NCBI GenBank assembly: GCA_963457665.1
Contig: OY735215.1
Span: 35,148,172 to 35,212,171 of the forward strand
Source of the DNA: Thysanoteuthis rhombus
Taxonomy: Eukaryota > Mollusca > Cephalopoda > Oegopsida > Thysanoteuthidae
Reading direction: 5' to 3'
Length of the DNA stretch: 64,000 nt
Of this stretch, positions 22,940 through 34,435 are shown in pieces. The notes under the pieces are model-generated. The model searched no databases. It was not told the origin of the DNA and saw only the letters and a list, made by a program, of their open reading frames with translations. The stretch's first letter is position 1; every line of letters starts with the position of its first letter. The position numbers and the translations under genes were made by a program.

Positions 22940-24280
22940 TGGTTAATGAGTAATTAAAAAAAGGTTAATACATTGAATCATTGGAGGCACTAGTGGATGG
23001 TAATGGTGCCTGCTGTCAATATACAAAAAAAACAAAAGCAACTTTCAAAATAAGTTGTTTTGAAAAATATCTGGCTAAATACTCCTGAGTAGTCAAATTG
23101 GCATCCCATTACTAACTTGGCACCCTGGGCATATCTTTCACCAACCACACTATAGTCATGCCACTGAATCTAACTGTATGGTGTTGAAAGTAAACAAATA
23201 AAAATTCTGTGAGTCGCTAAATATAACTATTCCCCTGTGGTTTCCAATTTATTACTGGGAGGTTGATGTGTTTTCTTTTCATTAAGTAAATTGAATTAAA
23301 GAGACAGAATTTGGGCGTATGCTATTTACTCACGAACTATGTGTTAAAACAATTTTTGGCATTATTCCTTCACCCATGGTGTATATGTATGTGTCTTAAA
23401 AAAAACACAAAAATTCAGGAATACCTTGAATAGTGCTGAGCAGTTTCAATGTAGTACAGTCAAGGTATTGCTGAACAAATTAATGTAAAGAAGCATAAGC
23501 TAAAAAAATACCCATTAATTTATATCAAGAACTGTGCGGTTTTCAATAGTACAGAAAATTTTTTAACAAATTAACCGCACTAATCAAGGAATACCTGTAA
23601 CCGTGTCTGATATTTAACAAAGTTGAATGATTTGTAAAACTTCTGCATTTAATTTGCAAATATCGGGACATTTTCAAATATCAAATGGAAGTAATTTATA
23701 TGTCAAGGATTTTAAAAAAACAACAAAAAAAACACATCCACACACACGCACCCACATCGACTCAAATTTTTCCTGAGTAATTCCTAGGCATAGATTTGTC
23801 TTACTTATGGGAACTTAATACATGTAAGAGTAAAGAATGGTTTGAACAAGTAATTTTTTTTTTTTTCATCTATTTTTTTAATTTATTTTTTTAATTCATA
23901 TTTTTTTTTATTCATTAAACTGGTTTTGGTTTCTGGTTTTCTGTCCACAAGAGATACCATCATTTGCCAAAATGTCATCGCTGAATTGTTTTTTTTTTTT
24001 CTTTTGTGCACATGATCTGGATTTGTGCACAGGAAACTACCATTGATGGCCAACATGAAATTGAGGAAATTTCCTCAATTAACACAACGCTATACCGTCC
24101 ATCACCCGCAAAAACATCTCTGTTTTCTCTCTTTGTTTTTAGAGAGCAACTCAACTCAAGCTTTTTTCTCATGCTTGTGTGGACTTTGTCAAAGGAGTTC
24201 TTCTATCCATAATTATGTCCTATTAAATACCCAACGTGTATATCATCTTTGTTAGGCTAAAAGATTTTTTAGACCATCAG
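22940..24280. other. No recognised gene
   Basis: AT-rich. Open frames on both strands around 23975-24255 overlap each other and show no domain. They may lie in the extended remains of the mariner copy at 24285-24592. Confidence 0.4.
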
Positions 24281-24284
24281 CAGC

Positions 24285-24592
24285 AATTCTCCTTAATCTC
24301 GTCCACTTTATGAAACCTCCTTGGGAAAAGCAAAATCTTGATTCGCTTATGAAAAAACAGCACAAAATGTGAAGAATGGGCCAGCTTGGTCATTATGAAT
24401 ATGACAGTCAAACAGTACACAAGCTCACTCAATGGCATTAGCTACTAACTGAGTAATCCCATGGGAGAGTGTCTGTTTATGTGTATGCTGTAAAGTCCCT
24501 TCTGATTGGTTGTCAAGTAACATCAAAGCTGCGCAAATGGGTTCCCTGGATATTCAAAATGGCCATATACTTTTCAGGGAGACCTGATAAAT
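24285..24592 (-). mobile_element. mariner-like element, same family as 5037-5515, larger deletion
   Basis: Minus strand begins at about 24592 with AGGTCTCCCTGAAAAGTAT, matching the terminus at 5037. It shares the 5' leader with that copy (TGAGTGAGCTTGTGTA and neighbours), then runs directly into FPRRFHKVDEIKEN. The deletion point differs from that of the 5037 copy. Confidence 0.6.
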
Positions 24593-24707
24593 GCCTTGCG
24601 TCTTTTCCATGTCTGCTGTTCAAATAATGATTTAAGCTTTTTATTCTTATGACAGTTCTTTTGTTTACCTTTGTCAATGAAGTTGAAAAGAGTTATGTTT
24701 TTGGTTC

Positions 24708-25160
24708 TGTCTGTCTGTCCACATGATATCTCTGAAAGTACTTGATGAATTTCAATGAAATTTTGTGGAAGGGTGGACAATGGGGTAAGAAAGAAGTGGT
24801 CCCAGGAATTTCTTTTCTGATTGAGAGAGGTTTTTTTTTTTCTTCTTCTTAACTATTGCATTCATGTAAATACTCATGACTGTCAACACAATATCTGAAA
24901 GTTATCCATAAATTTCAGTGACCTCCTGTTTAAGGTTGGGCAATAGACTACGAGAGCATTGACTAAATTTTGGAGCGGATCCATGTATAATTATCTCCTC
25001 TATGTTGTAGTTATATATTTGAACTAAATCATATTGCCAAATTTAATGTATGTTTACACGGTGTCTCCATGAATTCCCATGATATTTTATGGAATGGTTG
25101 ACAATAGGCCACACAAGAACTGAGTAGATTTAGGCTAAATCTATGCACAATTACCCCCCA
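24708..25160. repeat. Three diverged tandem units
   Basis: Units at about 24708-24812, 24876-25000 and 25050-25155 share the order CCATGATATCT..., AATTTCA, TGG.AGG.TGG(A/G)CAATAG and a GAG.A.TGA end. Spacing is about 170 bases. Copies have diverged strongly, so the duplication is old or the units are an internal repeat of an unknown element. Confidence 0.5.
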
Positions 25161-25164
25161 CCCC

Positions 25165-25835
25165 CTGCCTAGCAATGACCTTGGCCAAGGTATAGACTCT
25201 CTGAGTGCTTTCTAGCTTTTATAAGAATTGAAAAATATATCTCTGAGCTGTCACGGTCGGTTTATTACTGTTAAGGATAGAATAACATTTTTCTTTCATA
25301 TGAAGCTATAGCTTTCTAATTTGCAGGTTTGAGAAAAAAAGAGAAAATTCTGGTTTCATTCAGACTAATTTCCGCATTGTTAATTTGTTTTTTTGTTTTT
25401 TTTTGTTGTTTTTTTTTCATTACAATGTTTCATCTGTTGTACATTCCAACCTTAGCAAAAAAAAAAAATTCATTAAAAATGCCAATTTTTCTCTCCATTG
25501 TTTTCAGGACTAACTAGTCAGATAATTTTTTTTTTTTTTTCCATTTCAAAATAGAAAGTCATTAGAAAAGGTAATGATGCTTGGTAAAAAACAACAAATT
25601 TTCATACTAAGCATACTGAAAGAACAAGAAATATAAGTTCAATGTTACATTCATCATTCATGGTAGTAGTAGCTGGAGGTAGAGAAAGAAGAGCAAGTAG
25701 TCTTTCTTTGTGTCAATTCATTTTCAAGCTTGTAAAATAATCCAATATTGCAATATTCTGTGAGTATTATTTCTCAATGAAAATCATAAATGGCATTTTT
25801 TTGGCCATTTTAAAAGCATACCCCATACATTCTAT
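25165..25835. other. No recognised feature
   Basis: T-rich runs at 25385-25420 and 25525-25545; nothing coding. Confidence 0.5.
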
Positions 25836-25837
25836 TA

Positions 25838-26350
25838 TATCATCATCAGTCTTTCAACGTCCATCTTTGGACATAGACCTTCCCCTGGATTTGCCACAGA
25901 GCCAGTACTTCCTCGTCCCTCCATCTAATATTCTGCTGGCCTCGGTTGCGCATGTAATCTCAGGGGACCCATGTCGTGAGTTGCGAGGTCCATCAGTTGT
26001 CCGCCATTCTTGCAACATGGCCAGCCCACTGCCATTTGAGTTTTTTAATGGATTCTATAATGTCTCTGACTCTTGTCTTTTCCCAGATGTACTGTGCTAT
26101 CTTATGGTCTCTTCATGAGAGGTCCAGCATAATTCTTTCATGTGCACGTTGCGTGGTTCTCAATTCGCAGATCTATCTCTTGGTTAGGTTCCATGTTCCA
26201 GCTCCATAAGTGACTATTGGGAGGATGCATTGGTTATACACCCTTTTTTTTTTCTAGGGCTAATGGGATCTTCTTATTTTTGAAGGTTGAGCTAGCTCTG
26301 CCAAAGGCTTGCCATCCTAGTGTGATTTTTCGCTTGATTTCTTCTTCTAA
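25838..26350 (-). mobile_element. RTE LINE relic, about 510 bp with GAT tail
   Basis: Minus-strand 5'-truncated copy from the GW.AFGRASSTFK segment to the 3' end. The tail (ATC repeats on the + strand) is at 25838-25848. Close in sequence to the copies at 8108 and 58305. Confidence 0.85.
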
Positions 26351-26354
26351 CATC

Positions 26355-27090
26355 ATAGCAGGTGGTAAAGAAATTGATCGGAATAGATGTTATTGTTATA
26401 CCTTTTAATATCTTTGCACCTATTCCTCCCTTTTTCTCTCTGTTGATTAACGTAATCGGAACTGAACAACTGACCAAAAGACATCTTATCGATATTTGTG
26501 GGCTCATGAAAAAAAAAGTGTGTGTTTGCAGGCAAGAGTATGATTTTGTTTTGTCTAAAAGTTCTTAAATTACGATTGGAGGGCTGTCATATTCGTTTCG
26601 TATTTATTATTGCTAAACAAAACTTTGCCAAAATGGAACATTATGTGAACTGCAAACATAATGATTGATATAAATGTTAACTAGAATAGCAGCAACTGCT
26701 AAAATTCTACATATTTCCATGCATATTTAACTTGTGTATGAATACCACAGTTTTGTGCACAGCAAAATTCTCATAAGTAAAATGAGCATTAAGATGTTAA
26801 TCTACCGAGTGATAGACATTTCGGCCATGAAATTATCTTTTAACAGCTGAATTATGATAATTAACAGATTTTGGCAGAATGCTTAGAATTACTATTACCA
26901 CTATGTCTGCACATTGAATCCTTGCTTATTTCTATTCTGATCATCAACAGAATGAGACCCTTTAATTAAGAGGTTAAAGAAAATATATCCTTTCACCATT
27001 TACAAGACATTTACCTTAATCATTCCTTCACATTCAAACTTTTACATTACAAGACAAACATTGTACAAACACTTTTGGTAATATTTTGAC
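26355..27090. other. No recognised feature
   Basis: AT-rich. Short overlapping open frames on both strands near 26360-26560 have no domain. Confidence 0.45.
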
Positions 27091-27096
27091 TGTTGT

Positions 27097-27436
27097 CATG
27101 GTCAACCTCACATAGAGAGATCACAAGACAGCACAGTATAATAGAGAAAAGACAGTTGTCAGAGGTATCATAGAATCCTTATAAAAAAAAAACTCAAATG
27201 GCAATGGGTATGGCATGTTGCAAGAATGTCAGACAACTGCTGGATATTACGGCTCATAATGTGGATCCCCAGAGATCATACTTGAAACTGTAGTTGACAG
27301 AAAATAAGATGTCATGACAAACAAGACAAATTCAGAAAATACTGGCTCCACAACCCCATGATAGAGAGGTCTAGCAAATCTTGGTGAAGTTCTATGTCCA
27401 ACTATGAACTCTGAAATGCTAATAATGATGATTCTA
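27097..27436 (+). mobile_element. RTE LINE 3' fragment
   Basis: Plus-strand fragment from the NLT.RDHKTAQY segment to a short degenerate GAT tail. It contains a run of A within the KKLKWQW segment and is diverged. Confidence 0.8.
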
Positions 27437-27439
27437 TGA

Positions 27440-28385
27440 AAATATTCCATGTCCAGACTTTAAAACTTTTTGCAGAAGTTTCATTGACTTTTTGCCATGT
27501 TGCATTTAATTGGGACATTAAATTCTAATGAGGTACTTGCATGTTTTATTCATGCTGTTAAACCATTATTTCTTTGGTAAAGATGAAAGAACCATTTGAT
27601 TACGTTGTGATTAATTTCTAAATGAATGTGCGTTTGATTAAAGAGTATCTTTCTTGCATTGCATTTAGTTAATTTATAGAGCAAATTTTTCAATGTCTGT
27701 TCTTAAATGCTACTTCAATTTTTCCTTTGCCTGCTTAATCTCTTATTGCTTGCTTATTCCAATAATTGTTTCATTCATATGATCATTTAAGACCAGACAG
27801 ATGAGGATGTGGTACCATGACTGATGGGGGTTTTACCTCATGAGGCATGGTGCTGCTCTGTGTAGTCAAGTTCAAAGGGCTCAGGATTCATCTTTGAGAC
27901 CTAAGCACCAGTGCTCTTGTATCCTTGTGATAATAGTTGCAAGGACTAGGGAGAATTTTTACTGTTAGCCTACTCACGCATTTGCATGTGTGATAGCCCA
28001 ACATTAAACCGACCTTGAGTCACACTCTGTTCTCATGGGGGATCAGACAAATAGGCTTATCCCAAAAATCAAAGTGTGTAATTACTACTTTCTCTCTCTC
28101 TATATGTATCATGTCATTTTAAAGACCTCTCTGTGAGAGATGGAACCAAGAAAGCCCGCTAACCCTCAACACACCCAATGTAAAAAGTGGGAAGAGGATA
28201 GTCAAAGTGAAAATATCTATCACTTAATTCAGTTAAAAGCCTAAATAGACAGGTAATCTTTCATTTCATGTCACCAGAAATCGTAAATGCCTTTGACTTG
28301 GTTAAACAAACTGTGACTGGATTGAAAAACAACAATTACAGAATATCTATTGATTTAAGATTCAACTAGCAGTAACCTGGGGGAA
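27440..28385. other. No gene; possible unclassified repeat at 27785-28080
   Basis: 27785-28080 is GC-richer (GGTACCATGACTGATGGGGG, GGCTCAGGATTCATC) and has the look of an interspersed repeat. No second copy in the window and no clear Pol III boxes. Confidence 0.35.
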
Positions 28386-28387
28386 TT

Positions 28388-28787
28388 CTACAGTTTGATT
28401 AGAAACCGTCCGACAAAACAAGCTGGTCTGGCTATGTATCATGTGTACTGGCTGCACCAATGGAGCTAGATGGCTGAAAATTTAAGCATTTATTCCTTAT
28501 GTCTAGAAAGAACATTTTTAAGGATCCCTCTGTAAATAGGTTTCTCAAGTAGGGTTCAATTAGCAGTATAAGTTTATGCCAAATTGGTCCTTTAGTTTGT
28601 GTCCTGTGGCAATAGTGCTTGTTTTTTGGAAATCAGACTTTTTTAGTGATCATAACCCAACAAAAAGTAGAAGTTACTTATCCATTGATCACTCCTTTTT
28701 CGAATTTTTTGATTGATCATCCCTGACATGATATGCTGCCAAAGACCATGTTACCATGGTTACTTTTTAGTGACTAACCAGACCTAT
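28388..28787 (-). repeat. Repeat A, full-length minus-strand copy
   Basis: The minus strand starts AGGTCTGGTTAGTCACTA at 28787 and ends with GACGGTTTCTAATCAAACTG. This and the copies at 36300 and 63280 define both ends. Confidence 0.75.
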
Positions 28788-28794
28788 TATGTTA

Positions 28795-29990
28795 TTAAAA
28801 TATCATTTGTGTAGGATTTAACTTAATTTTTCCTCATGTATTCATTTGAGTTTATTCTCATCTTTCTGTCAAAACCAAATGCCTTTCTTACATATTACAA
28901 GCTTTGATGGTGTATGTTGAAAAATACACACACTATAAGCTTTGTCAGAGAGTGAGATCTCTTATTTTTTGTACAAGGTTTAAATTACATCTAAACAAGT
29001 GTTAGTTACTGTCACCTTGGTAAACCAAAACACCTCGACAACAAACTTACATTGTAAACTTGGGTCATTTTTGACATGGGTTCACTTCGACTGCTATGTC
29101 GAAAGACTACTTGGGGCAAATAGGAATATTTCAAAATGTTCATCAGCATATAACCTGAGATGGTATGAGAAATTATATATGTAGTTATATGGGGATAGAG
29201 AAAGAAAAAAAGCTCCTTTCTCAGTGTGTGTTCCCAGTAGAAGCCATAATAAAGAGTTGCGAACGATAGGAAGTAAGCAGATATGGTTACATGACCCCAC
29301 CATTAGAATAGCACTCAATGAGACTGCAAGAGTCAGCAAAAAAAAAAATGCTATGAGCACTAGGCAGAGCTCTCTGTCCTGATTATAAGTAAAACAAAAC
29401 CATGACTCTGTGCTGGACATTTCCTTCAGATGAAGATGAGGGAAAATGTACTAGCTTCCAACTGTTTTGACATCTTTTGCTTATTATCACCCATAGACAG
29501 AATATGTAGACATAGTTCCTCTATTGATAACTGAATCGTTTTATTTCTTTTATAAAAAACGAATGCATTTCTCAAACTCTATGCCATGACTGCTGGTTAC
29601 TCCATTACAGTAGAAACAGATTAATGATAAAGAGAAGAAACGTCAAAATTTTATATGAATACAAAACGTTTCTATTCTGTCTGAAGTAACAAAAAGTCTC
29701 CTTATGTTTTCTTTCTTTGCCCACCCTTGCTATGTTATGGAAGAGCATGCTTATGCCTGAATAGTTGCAAAAGGGACTGAACATTCATTGTAACTGTAGT
29801 CCATTACTCTTTCCTCACAAGTCTGAAGCCTAAAGATTGAATTATAGTAGTTGTAGACCACAGGAATATAGACAGCAAAAAGAATCAATGATAAAAGACA
29901 AGCCTGGCTAACTCCGTACCAACTTCTATTCCAACTGAAGGTTATTACTGTAACTTTTATACTATATACATTATAGATTTGTAATCATTT
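28795..29990. other. No recognised feature
   Basis: Open frames at 28999-29184 (+) and 29420-29094 (-) overlap and show no domain. Nothing else identified. Confidence 0.4.
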
Positions 29991-29994
29991 AAGA

Positions 29995-30210
29995 CTTGTA
30001 AGTTTAGCTCAGTTGGTGAGAGTCGCCTACCAATCACTTGGCCATGATTTTAAATCACGGTAGGGAGATGCTAATTTTATGTATTAGTTTGGTTCGAAAT
30101 GATGTGACAGACAAATGGTAAAGAGTTTACTCCCCTGAATTAGGTGGGGATTACTTCTTATTCTTGTCACTAAGGAAAATTAAAGTCAACTCCAACTTGG
30201 ATATCTATTA
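29995..30210 (+). mobile_element. SINE family 2, head copy
   Basis: Starts TTAGCTCAGTTGGTGAGAG (A box) with GATTTTAAATCACGG as B box. The next 140 bases align with the copy at 883-1362, but the tail is lost. Confidence 0.7.
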
Positions 30211-30569
30211 CTTTCATTTGCTTTTCCTTGTCGATATAGATACATGGTATATATCTGCACAAATTGCATAAGCTGCTCCTGAATAATCATTCCTTTCACT
30301 GCCTTCACCACCATTCGTGAATGATCTTAAATCACAATCTCCTTCACTGCTTGAATCAGAAAACCCAGTACTTGCAAAAATATTGTGAAGTTCCTCAGAA
30401 ATATATACGCAAGAATTCTTCATGGGTGTTACTATTTTTAAATACCAGAACGTTGTTTACTAGGTTTTATCTAGAATTACCTTTTACTAGCTGTGGGTAT
30501 AAATATCACCACCTGGAGAAAATATGTGAAACTAGGGTTCATTACATAGGTAGGAAAAGTAAATTGTAC

Positions 30570-30935
30570 TATTTTCTGTATAGCATGAGAGGAATGGAAA
30601 GAGCAACCCTTGGAATAACCCTTAGAGATAGGAAAACCTCAGCATGTATCAGAGAGAGGACCAAAGTGAAAGATATTGAACTGGTAATTAAATGACGAAA
30701 AAGGAGATGAGCTTGACACTTAGCAAGAAAGAATGACCAATGGAGGAAAAGGTTAAGCGATTGGTGCCCATGGGACAGCGAACATAGTACAAAAAGGGCC
30801 AGATATAAGATAGAGGGATGATATAGAAAGGTATGCTGGCAAGACATGTCATAGGTCAGTGCTATTGCGGTCGTCATGGAAGGAGCTGGGAAAGGCTTTT
30901 GTCCAGCAATGGGCATGATAGCTGATAAGTAGGTA
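30570..30935 (+). mobile_element. Second RTE LINE subfamily, C-terminal fragment
   Basis: The plus strand encodes MRGMERATLGITLRDRKTSA followed by CIRERTKVKDI. This is the ERAMLGI.LRDR..N..IR.RTKV.DI motif of RTE elements, then the HLAR and RW segments. It is clearly a different subfamily from the other RTE copies in this window. No GAT tail is visible. Confidence 0.75.
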
Positions 30936-30939
30936 CAAG

Positions 30940-31980
30940 ACCCGTCAATGTGTGACCTCATTACAGTGAGATATCTCGTTAACTGATCCAGGACAAAGGA
31001 ATTTATTGCGAGATATCTCATTAACAAGCCTTAACTAGTTCTAAGATAAATTTGAATCAACATGGGTGTGGTCAGTCTCTTATATTTTACTTGTTGATTC
31101 CCATGAAAGAATTTATGGTTAAATTTACACTTCTACGACTACTGAACTATCATTATCAATTATTCATCAATTTAACTCTACCATCAATTCAGGCAGTGAG
31201 TAAACACTGTAGGTAGGAAATAAAGAATGAGTTTTTGGTGAGAGCCTCAAACTTGCGTCTCTTTTGGCATGGGGATGTCTGGTTAAATAAACAATAATAA
31301 TAATAATAATAATAAATCAAAAAATCTACTAAAGTTGCTGGAAGAGTTCATTGTTTCAAATGGTGGGTAAGAGGTATTATCTGCAAAATTTTTACCCCCT
31401 AGTTGAAGAGTCCAGTGTTATGGACAGCAAACCAGGAAAATCACTTCAGTTCATTATCTGAGTAGATATTATGTTGATCCTCTGCTTGTAATGTACACAA
31501 CACAAATATTTTGTTTGTGATTGCACTGAGTGTTTTCAGCAGCTACAATCCTTGGCATTGACTATTGAAACAGTCCAAGGTGAAATATTTAGGATAGATA
31601 AGAGAAAAGAGGAAATCAAACAGAAATAAGATTAAGAATGAGTATTTATTTGGGTCATTGATTTACAAACTATAATCACAAAGTTTCAAAACCTGTTAAT
31701 TGTGAGGTTTCTCCTTGCAAGTGTAGAACTGGACATCCCTTCATTTTTATGGTTATCAAATTGCAAGTGAGTATAGCAATTTCCTTCTTATCAAGCAATT
31801 TGAATGAAATTTTGCTTTTGCCCGAAAATTATCAGCTCATGAGTAATAAAATTAGACATCTCATGTTGTTGCACCTGATATGTAGTTTTTTTTAAATTTT
31901 TCTTCACTTCATAGAGAATAATGCTTAAAGGGGAAGGTTCACTTTTTTTTTCTTTTGTAGATTTAACGTAAATAGAGATA
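30940..31980. other. No recognised gene
   Basis: AT-rich sequence with an (AAT)n run at 31292. Nothing else identified. Confidence 0.45.
31292..31314. repeat. (AAT)n microsatellite
   Basis: Seven to eight AAT units. Confidence 0.85.
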
Positions 31981-31984
31981 TGAT

Positions 31985-32545
31985 TTATTATTATTGAAGG
32001 TTTTTAAGCCATTGATAGCAATAGTGTCTACCTAAGAAGGTGGACTACTTTTAAAGTATGATTTCAAATTAGAAAATATGTAATACTGCTCAAGCTAATG
32101 ATAAAGTTAATAAACCATTTAGAGAGAATACTATTGCAATGCAAACTGTTCAGCATTGGTTCAATAGGTTTAGGTCTAGAAATATGGATACTTATATAAT
32201 AAAACTCAAAGGAAGCCCAAACCTGTTTTGATTTATGAAAAATTATCAACAGCAGTAACCAATGAACCTCAAGCACTTTCTGGAGATTTTGGGACCTCAA
32301 CAGCAATCCTATCACATCATCTCAAGGCAATAGGAAAGGTTAAAAAGTTGGGAAAATGGATGAAATGTTCCATAACAGTTCTCAAACCCCTCATCTCTCA
32401 GCATCCTCCATATTTACTAAGTATTTCTCCTGCAGATTATCATTTTTTTTCAATCATTCTGAACTTCATAGCCATAATGAAAGGTTCAATGATAGAGAAG
32501 CTATCATTCATGCTTTAACTGAATTTGTGACCACTAAACCAGAAG

Positions 32546-32587
<42 letters not shown>

Positions 32588-32680
32588 GATGGCATATCAC
32601 TTGAGGATCATTGGTAAAAGATTATTGCTCAAATGAGTCATATTTGGATTAAATATTTACCACTTTTTCTTGTTGAAATG
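31985..32680 (+). mobile_element. mariner (Tc1/mariner) relic, middle deleted
   Basis: HTH part: MQTVQHWFNRFRSRNMD, as in QRWFAKFRSGDFD. Next comes SHHLKAIGKVKKLGKWM, matching HLKQIGKVKKLDKWVPHEL. The sequence then jumps to HPPY...SPADYHFF and to RFNDREAIIHALTEFVTTKP, the C-terminal third. About 160 residues, including the first two catalytic aspartates, are absent. The third Asp (SPADYHFF) remains. A run of 37 T (32548-32584) interrupts the C-terminal part, which resumes as RDGISLEDHW. Confidence 0.85.
32548..32584. repeat. 37-base poly-T run inside the mariner relic
   Basis: The run replaces the few bases expected between TKPEEF and RDGISLEDHW, so it is a local expansion within the old transposase sequence. 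Confidence 0.85.
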
Positions 32681-32689
32681 CCATTCATC

Positions 32690-33580
32690 TCACAATTTGA
32701 AAAAAAAAAAAGGATACTTCATATGTAATAACTTCATAGTCATGGGGCAGAGCATAGGATTTTGGATTTGCACTCTTCTTAGTAGTATTAGTGCTCAAGA
32801 GATCACAATCTGACTCGAACCCAATTTTTTAACAATCAGATATATGCCAACACTTCTGGAAGCAAAGAAATGTCTGAACTAAGTAAATACTTTGGAGGAC
32901 ATACTTGTAGGAACAATGGTTAATTATTTTCTCTCTATATGGACTAGGCTTGTTTGGAAAAGTTCTTGCACAAGTTTTCAAGTACAAAGTAAACCTGTTA
33001 TAATGGGGAAGTCAGGGTGTATGATTTTCTACTGCATTATAAATGAGTTCACATTATAAAATTTTCTCAATTTAACAAGCCATGATCCAATCCTCCCCTC
33101 CCCAATTTCTTCAAGATCGACCCTCATAATTCATGCAGAAATAAAGAGAAAACAGTGGGATAGGGCAAGGCTTGTCTGGCAGGAAGATAAAAATAAAAAT
33201 TAATAAAACTTTTCAAATCATGACTCTTTGCCAAAATGTTACATTTTGACAAAACTTTGATGTATACGTTGTGCAGGATCTGGAGGTTAACAATACATAA
33301 TGAGATGGAAAGGAGTGACGAGTTTTGTGTATTGACTACAGAAATTTTTCTGTCCAATCCATTTCCTTTTTTACTGTGAGTTCTTTCTGTTTTTGAATTT
33401 AGCTATTGTTTTGAGAGCCAAATGTAATGTTTTAAAAATTTGAGTCCTTGCTCAAACTATGTTATAACAATTCCACACTATATTGAATCACATTGTAACA
33501 GGTCTACAGAGTAAAAATATTTCAGCTTTCTAAGTTCTATTTTTTCATGTATGAATACTTATTATTTCTTGACAATTTAT
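32690..33580. other. No recognised gene
   Basis: AT-rich. No promoter motif for TMTC4 can be supported here. Confidence 0.4.
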
Positions 33581-33581
33581 A

Positions 33582-33700
33582 TAGGTACATCAAAAAGTTT
33601 GCAGCCTAATGATTAAAAAGGTATCCATTTTATACAGCAAACATATGTTTTTCAATAATCTCCTTTCCTGTCAATGCATTTAATTCATTTGTGAATATCT
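33582..33700 (-). mobile_element. mariner 3' end fragment
   Basis: The minus strand encodes a KCIDRKGDY-type C-terminus (as in W.KCI...GDYIEK), then the terminal sequence containing AAAAAGTTTGCAGCCTAATG on the + strand. It shares this layout with 62677-62800. Confidence 0.55.
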
Positions 33701-33754
33701 ATCACATGGATCAAATATCATACATTATTATATATTACCTGGATCAAAATCCAG

Positions 33755-33915
33755 TTATGATATGCTGGGCTATTAGACAAATGGTTTAGAAGTATATTTC
33801 AAGGAATTGCACTCACTGCATCTAATCCAAGTCTGTAACTGTTCATATTTAAGTTTGTTAGACAGTCCCTGCGTCTTAAAACCAGCACATTGGAAGCAGG
33901 GTAGAATTTGGATAG
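33755..33915. repeat. Repeat D, copy 2
   Basis: GATATGCTGGGCTATTAGAC and AAATGGTTTAGAAGTATAT match 9717-9755. Lies just downstream of the mariner end fragment at 33582-33700. Confidence 0.45.
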
Positions 33916-34084
33916 ATTTTTTAAAGTTGAATGTTTGTCATTTACGGTAATTCAGTGGTGAATATTGATCACATGAATTGAACCTCATTTCAGATCAAAA
34001 TTCAGTTAACAACTATTAGCCACACTACAGACTTCTTGATACATCTTTATATAATCAGTGTTTTCCATTTCTTTTAATTCCCAG

Positions 34085-34106
34085 GAAATAGAATGGTGCT
34101 GTCAAC
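34085..34106 (+). promoter_or_regulatory. TMTC4: TMTC4 5' UTR end with a five-codon upstream ORF
   Basis: A T-rich tract ending in TTCCCAG at 34084 is a clear splice acceptor, so the leader is spliced. An upstream ATG at 34093 reads MVLST and stops with the TGA at 34108-34110, which overlaps the main ATG as ATGA. The upstream ATG has A at -3 and G at +4, a stronger context than the main start (A at -3, A at +4). Confidence 0.7.
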
Positions 34107-34435
34107 ATGAAAACTATCAAAAATGGACACCATCCAAGACCTGCACCCTCTTGCTGTGTCCCTAAATCCTATGATGATGACGATGACTGCTTGCCAGTAC
34201 CAAAGCTTTCGTTTTTACCGGCTGCTGCTATTGTATTTGTGTTGGGAACAGCATGTTTTGCTAACAGCTGCAGTGGTGACTTTGTCTTTGATGACACTGA
34301 AGCCATCCTGAACAATGCTGATATCAAGTCGGATGTTTCTTTGGCAAAACTCTTTCAGCATGACTTCTGGGGAACTAAACTAGATTCCAATAGCAGCCAT
34401 AAGTCTTATCGACCTCTTACAGTGCTCACGTTCAG
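34107..34435 (+). CDS. TMTC4: TMTC4 coding exon 1 (residues 1-110, start codon)
   Basis: Encodes a cytosolic N-terminus with an acidic run (YDDDDDC, residues 22-28), a first membrane segment (about 36-52), the luminal FVFDDTEAI motif and [13 protein letters not shown]. The start is chosen because an in-frame TAG lies at 34089-34091, just upstream, and no other in-frame ATG precedes the conserved region. The -3 base is A. The exon itself begins at 34085 after a clear acceptor. The donor is GTAAG at 34436. The last codon is split after two bases (AG+A, Arg). Confidence 0.95.
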
